Below are positions 1 to 9,728 of a DNA stretch of 64,000 nt, piece after piece. The position numbers and the translations under genes were made by a program. The notes beneath the pieces were generated by a model. It was not told the DNA's origin. It searched no databases and saw only the letters and a program-made list of their open reading frames with translations. Source of the stretch: Stictocephala bisonia (lineage: Eukaryota > Arthropoda > Insecta > Hemiptera > Membracidae); assembly GCA_035578905.1 (NCBI GenBank), contig JAQJVL010000248.1:542501-606500 (forward strand), in the 5' to 3' direction. How positions within the stretch are numbered: position 1 is the stretch's first letter; the number at the start of each line of letters is the position of its first letter.

Positions 1-522
1 ACACATATACGTAGGCTAGTATTGACCCTCTCGCCCACAGATATACGTACGATGGTTGTGATCCTCCCGCCCACACATCCACGTAGGCTAGTATTGACCC
101 TCTCGCCCACAGATATACGTACGATGGTTGTGATCTTCCCGCCCACACATACACGTAGGCTAGTATTGTTCCTCTTGCCCACAAATACACGTACGATGGT
201 TGTGGTCCTACCGCCTACACATATACGTATGGTAGTATTGGCCCTCTTGCCCACACATACACGTACCATGGTTGTGCTCCTCCAGCCCACACATACACGT
301 ACGATGGTTGTGGTCCTACCGCCTACAAATATACGTAGGGTAGTATTGGCCCTCTTGCCCACACATACACGTACGATAGTTGTGATCCTACCGCCCACAT
401 ATAAACATACGATGGTTGTGGTCCTACCGCCTACACATATACGTAGGGTAGTATTGGCCCTCTTGCCCACACATACACGTACCATGGTTGTGATCCTCCA
501 GCCCACACATACACGTACGGGT
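1..522. repeat. 36-bp minisatellite (dimeric 72-bp register), first block
   Basis: About 14 copies of a 36-bp unit run from the left edge of the window. Two unit types alternate, one carrying GGCTAGTATTGACCCTC and the other GATGGTTGTGATCCT, both followed by a C-rich stretch and CACATAYACGTA, so the array also has a 72-bp period. Because 36 is divisible by three, a 169-codon frame stays open across it; I treat that frame as non-coding because the peptide only mirrors the DNA period. The core (TATTGACCC, C-rich stretch, ACACGTACG) recurs at 7556-8090, 59730-60025 and 60184-60425, so this is a dispersed minisatellite family. The array continues beyond the left edge. Confidence 0.93.
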
Positions 523-1421
523 CTATTGTAACGGCGCCGTGCAGGCTCCACCACAATAACACTGGAGTCTGCAGGTGGAGCACGTCGATTACGACTTAAT
601 CTCTCAGCCGTCTTACCATAAAAATACCACGGCAGTTTTTCTTTGTTACTTTTTTAACATGAATATTCCAATTAAGATTGAATTCAAACATCACTCAAAA
701 CATGTTCAAATGGTCAATTTATCCCAATGTTGAAAAGAAAACGCTATTTCCTGTGGTAAGCTAATTTTCGCTCTTTTTCTAACATGAGCGAAATATTTTT
801 GCTCACGCTAGAAAAAAATCCTAGCGTCTGATTTTACAAGCACCTGACTCTGATCACGAAAATAAGTGACATTCGTCTGAAGAATAGAAATTAGGCTCAG
901 TACCAATATTAGGAACAGTCATGATAGTTTTTATATTTTGAAATGTTGTAGAAGACATTGATAGAAGAAATGATATGAAGTTTAACTAATACAAATCGTA
1001 TATATTTATTTGTTATAGAGACACTTTAAATATGGTCGTAGTTTGTATTCTTTTAGAGTTTAAAACAGGATATAATCTATACTTCTGCCGTGCGAATCGC
1101 GCAGTTGGTCTGAGACCCTTCACCGGGTTGGTTTGGTTGATACAGTTCTACTGTACTAACGTATTGCGGATTATACGTGCAATATTAATTTTAGGTTTAA
1201 TAAAACCTACAAACACATTTACATATAGTTATTATGTCTGTCATATCCATCAGGCTTATGCTTACTAGTTAGTGATATTTTCTGTATGATAGACATTTAT
1301 TAAACATTTGAAGTTTTAAAAATTGAAGGACATTTGTAAATTACTTGTATTTGAATATTTAATATAGATTATATAGACATATAAAGTGTATTATGAGTGA
1401 TTAAGATTTAGGATAACTGCA
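523..1421. other. AT-rich stretch, no gene seen
   Basis: No exon-like or RNA-like signal was found. There are two tiny adjacent hairpins (TGAGC/GCTCA at 785-805 and CGCTAG/CTAGCG at 806-826). A 78-codon frame at 1032-1268 has no recognisable motif. Confidence 0.5.
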
Positions 1422-1429
1422 CTTAAGAC

Positions 1430-2160
1430 CAGTGGTGTATTTCACGATTTGCCGCCTAGGGGATATAGCGGCTATCTGCCCCCCCCCACCCTTTGTTTGT
1501 ATCATAGCTAATGTTGTACTAAAAACAGTAGGTAGTAGGTATCAACATAAGTTGAACATTATAAGTTAAAACCAATTTATTTTAATCGTGTTATTAATTG
1601 AAATGTTAGTGGTGTATTTTAGTTTACAAATGTTATAATATGACTAATTTAGTAGAATTGTTGAAAGAAATAAGAACAATAATTTACAATAATAAATCAA
1701 GTAATATATGAGTTGTAAGTATGCAAGCTAAGCTGGAAAGTAAAATTTAGAATTTTTAAAGTAAAAAATAGAACACACTTTATATTATTTACATGTCTAT
1801 GGCGATTAAATCAACTTTCTTCTTGCTTTAGAGGCCGAAAATGAATTGATGAATTGAGGCGGCGAACATCAGACATACATACGTCTTCCTAAACTCCTCT
1901 TCCCCGGACCCGCCTATCAACAAAAGTACACAACTTCTGCCGCTCTCGCTCTATACATACATTCGTAACACAGTTAGATGACAGCCGTAACTTGATAATA
2001 TTTTGTAAAGAACAGTACTCTGTACTTGACATTGACGCCCTTAATTTTCAAATATTCTCAAAATACCATTACATGCCTGGTAACTTCCAACTCCTTTGCC
2101 GCCCCTAAATTCTGCCGCCCTGGGCTACAGCCCCTATAGCCCCCCCTAAATACGCCACTG
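1430..2160. mobile_element. Non-autonomous hAT-type element (MITE), copy A, 731 bp
   Basis: The element begins CAGTGGTGTATTTCACG and ends AAATACGCCACTG, giving a 13-bp terminal inverted repeat with one mismatch. It is flanked by a perfect 8-bp direct duplication CTTAAGAC (1422-1429 and 2161-2168), the target-site signature of the hAT superfamily. Inside are G/C-homopolymer-rich subterminal stretches (a C run near 1480, another near 2140) and no transposase frame. A related, internally deleted copy lies at 23886-24423. The perfect duplication suggests fairly recent insertion. Orientation is arbitrary. Confidence 0.93.
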
Positions 2161-2168
2161 CTTAAGAC

Positions 2169-3485
2169 TACTTTTGTTAACTGTTTAGTACGGAGCCACG
2201 CTACTACCTGGCTCAATAACATGTTAGTCGTCACTGAACTCACTGAGATAGGACCAATCGTAAATTATTTATTGTCAGTTTTTCTAAATTAGATTAAATC
2301 AGTATAAACTTGAGAATATAGTTAATATCATATTTATAGAACAATAAATATTAATTACTTAATTATTGTTGTATTTCTGCTCAAAAATTTTCAGTGACAT
2401 GTATAAGTTTAAATATATTAACTTATTTTTTTAACGGCTTTCACCTGTTATTGAACAAATCAATCGATGCTATAATATGAAATAAACGAAAACATTTGAT
2501 ATTGTAGTCTACTTACAATTTTACCTATCTCGTTTACCTTCACCGGTTCATATAAAGGTTACTTATTTATATCTACCTATTTAACTATTAATTTAATTAA
2601 TGACTTAGTACTGCTACTTTTAAGACATATTTATGTTACTGTAGTAGTAACAGTTTTTGATTCATGTTATAAATATTTTATACAACATAATACAGATCAA
2701 AACTTTGGTCTCATGTCCAAATTAAAGTTACAACCATCGATGTATACTACTTTAACATGTTAGTGTAGTAGACATAGGTGGCTACAACATATTCTAAAAT
2801 GACAAAAATATATTTACGCTAACAAGGGAGTAAGCTCGTGAGAACGACCAAGTCGGGCTAATGTCTCGTTTCCGGAGGGCTGTCTGTTTCTGCATTTGAC
2901 CATTGATTATACTAGCAATGTTTTGACAGACAATAATTTGAACACATTTGGTTCCTGTCAGTCTTGTTACTTGCTCTATGGTTGGTAGTGGAAGGCCTTA
3001 ACATGTTGACAAGAAAAGTTAACAACAAATGTTGGCGAATATCTAGAATGATCAACATATAAGCTCTTTTTGCACTTTTCGCCAGTTGCCTTCTGCATTC
3101 CGAGATATCAAGGTTTGATATTAAATATGTATTAAACGTTTAAAACAGTGCGAAAACAACGCACACTCTGACTCTTATTTGGGGTTAAGACAGAGTTCCT
3201 TTTTTATTCTGGTAGGACAAATAATATTTTAATTTGTCCGTTATCGGAACAGATTTTATTCACGTATAGCGGAAAAAACCAAATTATTTCTCCTACTAGC
3301 AACAGCCGTTCTATTACTAACGTTGCGTCGGCCAACCACGTGCACTGGACAGTGGAAGGGGGTGTGTTGCTAACATTTGTTAGGGGTCGCTTAAGCCCCG
3401 TCAACATTGTTGTCATTTGTCTGGACATGTTTGTAACTCCACATGCGTTTATAAAGCATGGTACATTTTACAGGTCATACATTTA
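2169..3485. other. AT-rich stretch, no gene seen
   Basis: Mostly AT-rich sequence with no domain-bearing frame. The 74-codon minus-strand frame at 3204-3428 has no recognisable motif. The last ~100 bases lead into the 117-bp satellite without a clear junction. Confidence 0.5.
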
Positions 3486-5590
3486 AACTGCAGATATATT
3501 GTACTGTGCTTGTCAAGCAAGACCGTTCAAAGTGCTGGGCTGAGTGTCCTCAGTCAGGAGTACTGTAGTGCTACGTCAAGTTACATCAAGTTGACGTACA
3601 CAAGCTGCAGTTATGTTGTCCTGTGCTTGTCAAGCAAGACCGTTCAAAGTACTGGGCTGAGCGTCCTCAGTCAGGAGTACTGTAGTGCTACGTCATGTTA
3701 CATCAAGTTGACGTACACAAGCTGCAGTTATATTGTCCTGTGCTTGTCAAGCAAGACTGTCCAAAGTGCTGGGCTGAGTGTCCTTAGTCAGGAGTACTGT
3801 AGTGCTACGTCAAGTTACATCAAGTTGACGTACACAAGCTGCAGTTATGTTGTCCTGTGCTAGTCAAGAAAGACAGTCCAAAGTGCTGGGCTGAGCTTCC
3901 TCAGTCAGGAGTACTGTAGTGCTACGTCAAGTTACATCAAGTTGACGTACACAAGCTGCAGTTATATTGTCCTGTGCTTGTCAAGCAAGACTGTCCAAAG
4001 TGCTGGCCTGAGTGTCCTCAGTCAGGAGTAGTGCAGTGCTGCGTCAAGGTACATCAAGTTGACGTACCCAAACTGCAGTTATGTTGTCCTGTGCTAGTCA
4101 AGCAAGACTGTCCAAAGTGCTGGGCTGGGTGACCTCAGTCAGGAGTACTGTAGTGCTACGTCAAGTTACATCAAGTTGACGTACCCAAACTGCAGTTATG
4201 TTGTCCTGTGCTAGTCAAGCAAGACTGTCCAAAGTACTGGGCTGAGTGACCTCAGTCAGGAGTACTGTAGTGCTACGTCAAGTTACATCAAGTTGACGTA
4301 CCCAAACTGCAGTTTTGTTGTCCTGTGCTAGTCAAGCAAGACTGTCCAAAGTACTGGGCTGAGTGACCTCAGTCAGGAGTACTGTAGTGCTACGTCCAGT
4401 TACATCAAGTTGACGTACCCAAACTGCAGTTATGTTGTCCTGTGCTAGTCAAGCAAGACTGTCCAAAGTACTGGGCTGAGTGACCTCCGTCAGGAGTACT
4501 GTAGTGCTACGTCAAGTTACATCAAGTTGACGTACCCAAACTGCAGTTTTGTTGTCCTGTGCTAGTCAAGCAAGACTGTCCAAAGTACTGGGCTGAGTGT
4601 CCTCAGTCAGGAGTACTGTAGTGCTACGTCAAGTTACATCAAGTTGACGTACCCAAACTGCAGTTATGTTGTCCTGTGCTAGTCAAGCAAGACTGTCCAA
4701 AGTACTGGGCTGAGTGTCCTCAGTCAGGAGTAGTACAGTGCTGCGTTAAGATATATCAAGTTGACGCACCCAAACTGCAGTTATGTTGTCCTGTGCTAGT
4801 CAAGCAAGACTGTCCAAAGTGCTGGGCTGAGTGTCCTCAGTCAGGAGTACTGTAGTGCTACGTCAAGTTACATCAAGTTGACGTACACAAGCTGCAGTTA
4901 TGTTGTCCTGTGCTTGTCAAGCAAGACTGTCCAAAGTACTGGGCTGAGTGTCCTCAGTCAGGAGTACTGTAGTGCTACGTCAAGTTACATAAAGTTGACG
5001 TACCCAAACTGCAGTTATGTTGTCCTGTGCTTGTCAAGCAAGACTGTCCAAAGTACTGGGCTGAGTGTCCTCAGTCAGGAGTACTGTAGTGCTACGTCAA
5101 GTTACATCAAGTTGACGTACCCAAACTGCAGTTATGTTGTCCTGTGCTAGTCAAGCAAGACTGTCCAAAGTACTGGGCTGGGTGACCTCAGTCAGGAGTA
5201 CTGTAGTGCTACGTCAAGTTACATCAAGTTGACGTACCCAAACTGCAGTTATGTTGTCCTGTTCTAGTCAAACAAGACTGTCCAAAGTACTGGGCTGGGT
5301 GACCTCAGTCAGGAGTACTGTAGTGCTACGTCAAGTTACATCAAGTTGACGTACCCAAACTGCAGTTATGTTGTCCTGTGCTAGTCAAGCAAGACTGTCC
5401 AAAGTGCTGGGCTGGGTGACCTCAGTCAGGAGTATGTGCAGTGCTGCGTCAAGGTACATCAAGTTGACGTACCCAAACTGCAGTTATGTTGTCCTGTGCT
5501 AGTCAAGCAAGACTGTCCAAAGTGCTGGGCTGGGTGACCTCAGTCAGGAGTATGTGCAGTGCTGCGTCAAGGTACATCAAGTTGACGTAC
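3486..5590. repeat. 117-bp satellite array, about 18 copies
   Basis: The unit contains CTGCAGTTATGTTGTCCTG, then a GTCAAGCAAGAC block, a CAGTCAGGAGTACTGTAG block and CATCAAGTTGACGTAC. Successive CTGCAG sites fall at 3605, 3722 and 3839, exactly 117 bp apart, so PstI would cut the array into a ladder. Copies are close to identical, with scattered substitutions. The last two units share a variant (AGTATGTGCAGTGCTGCGTC) and the array stops sharply at GTTGACGTAC (5590). 117 is divisible by three, which explains open frames of 148 and 90 codons here; many copies have CTAG in place of CTTG and so a stop codon. I judge it non-coding. Confidence 0.95.
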
Positions 5591-7040
5591 GAAAACCCGC
5601 CTACCCTTTTTTTTTTACATCTATAATTTATTCCAATTATTTCTCATACAAAATTCTTTAATTTGCAAGAAAAACTAAATTAGAATCAGAATTCTTTAGG
5701 AACGCCAACTTCACTCAAGTCTAATTCTAACTGGCTTCTCTTAGAAAGAGGTAACACCGGATTTTGCATACAATAGTTAGGTTTTTGGTATTACTCACTA
5801 AAATTTTGTTGCATAAATAACTTAATTAGGAGCCGGAATTCTCTAGGTACGTCAACTTCACACTGTAAATTCTAGCTGGCCCCTTTTAAAAAGGGATAAT
5901 ACCGTGTTATACATATGAATCGTTAGTTTTCACAGAAATACCACAAGATATGTAAAATAAGATATTATTTTCTTCTAAGTGGGAAGAACTAGAACTAAGA
6001 GTGTGGAGTTGGAGTATACGTTGTATTCCGGCTCTAATTTAGTTATTTTTCCGAGCTAACGACATTTGTGAGAGAAATATCGATAAACTAACGAAACACA
6101 CGATTGATAAGCAAAACACGGTGTTATATCTTTCTAACAGAAGCCAGCTAGAATTAGTAGTGGCGCACCTAGTGAATTCCGCCTCTAATTTAGTTATTTT
6201 TGTGGAACTAACGACATTTGTGAGAGAAATATCGATAAACTAACGAAACACACGATTGATAAGCAAAATACGGTGTTATATCTTTCTAACAGAAGCCAGC
6301 TAGAATTAGTAGTGGCGTACCTAGTGAATTCCGCCTCTAATTTAGTTATTTTTGTGGAACTAACGACATTTGTGAGAGAAATATCGATAAACTAACGAAA
6401 CACACGATTGATAAGCAAAACACGGCGTTATATCTTTCTAACAGAAGCCAGCTAGAATTAGTAGTGGCGCACCTAGTGAATTCCGCCTCTAATTTAGTTA
6501 TTTTTGTGGAACTAACGACATTTGTGAGAGAAATATCGATAAACTAACGAAACACACGATTGATAAGCAAAACACGGCGTTATATCTTTCTAACAGAAGC
6601 CAGCTAGAATTAGTAGTGGCGCACCTAGTGAATTCCGCCTCTAATTTAGTTATTTTTGTGGAACTAACGACATTTGTGAGAGAAATATCGATAAACTAAC
6701 GAAACACACGATTGATAAGCAAAACACGGTGTTATATCTTTCTAACAGAAGCCAGCTAGAATTAGTAGTGGCGCACCTAGTGAATTCCGCCTCTAATTTA
6801 GTTATTTTTGTGGAACTAACGACATTTGTGAGAGAAATATCGATAAACTAACGAAACACACGATTGATAAGCAAAACACGGCGTTATATCTTTCTAACAG
6901 AAGCCAGCTAGAATTAGTAGTGTTGTTGGCGTACCTAGTGAATTCCGGCTCTAATTTAGTTATTTTTGCGAAACTAATGATTTTTTTAGAATTGACGATT
7001 GTTGTTAAACATTTGGGTAAGGTGGGGGTTATGTCAACTT
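5591..7040. repeat. 152-bp tandem array preceded by inverted units; possible foldback-type element
   Basis: From about 6018 to 6955 six near-identical 152-bp units follow one another (GAATTCCG occurs at 6174, 6326 and 6478). Each carries ATCGATAAACTAACGAAAC and CTTTCTAACAGAAGCCAGC. Before them, about 5690-5760 and 5830-5920 are two diverged copies in inverse orientation, recognisable by GGAATTCTCTAGGTACG and AATTCTAGCTGGC, and the orientation flips near 5950. The outer borders are weakly inverted (AAAACCCGCCTACCC near 5592, GGGTAAGGTGGGGGTT near 7016). Long, subrepeat-built inverted ends are typical of foldback transposons, but no target duplication was confirmed. Frames here are repeat artefacts. 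Confidence 0.75.
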
Positions 7041-7555
7041 CACGCTGCGTCACATTCCTGTCAAGTCAATTTGAAAACCTCAAAAAATTGTTCAAGCTGT
7101 TTCGGATAGAGCAACTTCACAGACACCGTCACCTTGAAAGTGGACGGACATAGGAGATTAACGTACACAGTGAAATATGAACGGTCGTACCCAGAAGATC
7201 ATGGAACGGTGTAAACAGGCTTAGAACAATACCGTAACTAAGAAATAGCGCATTAAATGAACATTAATTACTGTAAAAATGTTTAATTTAACGTTTAAAT
7301 ATTTTTTAAACTCATATTCTTAAAAATAGACAAATGACATTAGATTATTATTTGGCGCTTATTTCTTTTCTACAGTCAAGATTATTGCACAATTGTACCA
7401 TAAAAGGTACCCAATGCGCGAGGTTTGAGCTTCAAAGCAAATGCACATTACACGATTTACACTGTGTAGCATTTTAAAAATAATCCTAAACTAAAATAGA
7501 ATAGTAACACATACATACATACCTCACGTTTCACCAAGAATGAATTAGGTGGGGG
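7041..7555. other. Unassigned stretch between repeat blocks
   Basis: AT-rich sequence between the 152-bp array and the minisatellite. I see no gene, RNA or mobile-element terminus. Confidence 0.4.
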
Positions 7556-8090
7556 AATCAATTCCACAGTACTTGTGTGGGTGGGTGGGTTGGTCAATAT
7601 TATCTTACGTGTATTAGTGGGTGGGTCAATTCCACCGTACTTGTATGGGTGGGTCAATACCACCGTACTTGTGTGGGTGGGTGGGTTGATCAATATCATT
7701 GTATAGTCGGTGAGTCACGAGAAGTCCTCTGAACTTTACGCATCTGTGATATTGAAGGCGCTGATTTCCATTGAAACAGAACAAGTCATGTAGTGTAGCC
7801 TACCCGTCATAATTCAGAGCCTTCAATATCACAGAGGCGTGAAATCCAGAGGACTTCTCGTGACTCGCCGATTATACGTGTATGAGTGGGTGGGTCAATT
7901 CCACCGTTCGTGTATGAGTGGTCGGGTGGTCATGTGGGTAAATACCACCCCCTTATGTGTGGGTGGGTTAGAACCACCGAACTTGTGTGGGTGGTTAAAA
8001 GAGTATGTTAATACCACCGTATATGTGGATGAGTAGATGGGTCTATACCACCGTACGTGTATGGGTGGATAGGTGGGTCCAGTCAATCCT
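7556..8090. repeat. Minisatellite block 2 (GTGGGTGGGTCAATACCACC family)
   Basis: About a dozen imperfect copies of a ~28-36-bp unit containing GTATGGGTGGGTCAATACC and CACCGTACTTGTG. Read in reverse complement this is the family seen at 1-522 and at 59730-60425 (TATTGACCCACCC plus an ACGTACGGTA-like core). The block is interrupted by an inverted-repeat hairpin at 7709-7873. Short frames on both strands (7457-7699, 7839-8036, 7895-8149) are artefacts of the repeat. Confidence 0.88.
7709..7873. repeat. Imperfect inverted repeat (~55-bp arms) inside the minisatellite
   Basis: The left arm (about 7709-7765) includes GTCACGAGAAGTCCTCTG and TGTGATATTGAAGG. The right arm (about 7818-7873) includes CCTTCAATATCACAG and CAGAGGACTTCTCGTGAC, its reverse complement with a few mismatches. 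A ~50-bp spacer separates them and minisatellite units abut both sides. It resembles a small MITE that landed in the array, or a palindrome formed by array rearrangement. Confidence 0.8.
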
Positions 8091-8324
8091 CCCATGGCCT
8101 CAGCTACTGCAATTTGGGAACAAACGTAGTGAGGTATGGCGACAGACAATGAAGATTTCGAAAACGTTGTGAAGTGCTCGTATCAAGAATGTTGAGGTAG
8201 CCATGGTTTAGATAGCAAACCATTCAATTAGGAATTTATGAAAAAGGCAGTAGTTTTACATAGGTAGTTTCCTGGTTAGAATAGACGGGCGGCCAGAACA
8301 AACAACAAAGCGACGAGGAGCCGC
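8091..8324. other. Unassigned stretch
   Basis: No gene or repeat recognised. Confidence 0.35.
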
Positions 8325-8670
8325 CCTTGGGGTCTTTTCTGAAATGTTCTCCCATTTGTTTGGCAATGACTAATAGTCAAACGAAGTAGACAGTTCACAT
8401 GTATATACAAGCGCAACTTATATTTATTCAATCCTAACCTAAACTAACCAAACTTAACCTAACAACCCATGGTGTAAATACTTACAACCTAACTTAACCT
8501 AAATACCAGAAGGCGCCGATTGATAATGATATGACGCGTAATATTTCCTTATAAGTCAAAACCACGTGACATATATCAAAGGTACATTGTTTGTAAGGTT
8601 AATTTAGTTCTAGACTTGGCCGACAGTCTTTACCATATGCGGAGACATACCGAAAAAGACTCCTTCTTAG
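8325..8670 (+). repeat. Dispersed repeat with CCTAA-rich core, copy 1
   Basis: This ~345-bp segment matches 43480-43825 in the same orientation. Shared landmarks in order are a TGTTCYCSCATTTGTTT-like start, GTTCACATGTATATA, a run of CCTAACCTAA-like pentamers, AACAGCCCAT/AACAACCCAT, AAAGGTACATTGTTTG and CCGAAAAAGACTC. The pentamers resemble the insect telomere repeat TTAGG in reverse complement but sit inside a dispersed element. No coding frame and no clear terminal repeats. Confidence 0.75.
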
Positions 8671-9728
8671 ACCGTATTTCTCAAATTTACGATTTAGTAC
8701 CAATTGACGTAATTTTTTTTTGTTTAAGATAAATCTTTCAGGCTGAGAGGCCATTATTATAAATTATTATATAATTATTATAAAAAACTATTTTTTCAAT
8801 AGTTATACCTTTCCGTGCCAACTCCGCACTACAGTTTCGTATAATGCTCATTTAACCCAAAGGTGTCGGGGTTGCATGTCGCTGGTCCCGTTGAGTCTTA
8901 ATTCACAACCGAGTTTATTTTTTCTAATCTGGTACAAAAAGTTAAGTGCCAGTTTAGCACTAAATATATATATTATTTATATTTTTATAAATTAATTGTT
9001 GTATAAACTCTTCCATAACATTAACAACTTTCCGCTCCTTAATAACTATTAGGGAGCGGAAAGTTGTTAATCGATAAACTTATCGATGTCATAATACCAA
9101 CATGATATAGGATGGTTTCAGTGTCTTTCGTCTGGGTTATTTATTTATTCTGTATTTTTTTGGACCTTGAACAGTTTCTAATTCGTTCTCAACATACATA
9201 AAAGCAAATCATAGTTCCAGTTTCTAAGGTAATATGTTATTTACCATCGATATCTTAAACAGACTTTGTGAATCAATAAAGTTTTGTAAAACTGCCTCTT
9301 AGATGAGAATTAAAGGGGGTTTTTGTGAGGATGGAAACTGTTTTAGCATTAAGTTGATAATTCTTTTATTTGTTGCCACTTCTTTCATTTTGATACAGTT
9401 ATACCTAAACATTTCAAATAATTAAATTTGATTATTACGAGTAGTAAAATTTTAAACAAATAATAATATTTCATTCTTTTAGTTTAATTAATATTAATTT
9501 ACTGAGCACAAACTATTTGACATTGGTTCATGCATAATTTTAGTACTTTTAAACAAACAGTAAAAATTAATTCTATACAAACAGATTACTTCTTAATTTA
9601 GGGACTAGGGAGTAACAAAATGTCACGTATTTCTTACTGATCCATGAATGACCCCGTAGACGTACGAAAACGTAATTATTCCTTTGTGTTTGGTGCTCAA
9701 ATAGTGCATGAGTTTTGAGATTTCAAAC
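8671..9728. other. AT-rich stretch with one hairpin
   Basis: No gene seen. The only structured item is the palindrome at 9021-9070, listed separately. Confidence 0.45.
9021..9070. repeat. Perfect 18-bp inverted repeat (hairpin)
   Basis: TTAACAACTTTCCGCTCC (9021-9038) is the exact reverse complement of 9053-9070. The 14-bp spacer can itself mostly pair, so nearly the whole 50 bp folds on itself. It is followed by a second small palindrome, ATCGATAAACTTATCGAT (9071-9088). It may be a MITE remnant or recombination palindrome; no promoter or terminator role is implied. Confidence 0.8.

Noticed and set aside
22..531. 169-codon open frame at the left edge
   Set aside because: It is the translation of the 36-bp minisatellite; unit length is a multiple of three.
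3417..5150. Frames of 148 and 90 codons in the 117-bp array
   Set aside because: Same artefact (117 = 39 codons); stop codons come and go with CTTG/CTAG variation between copies.
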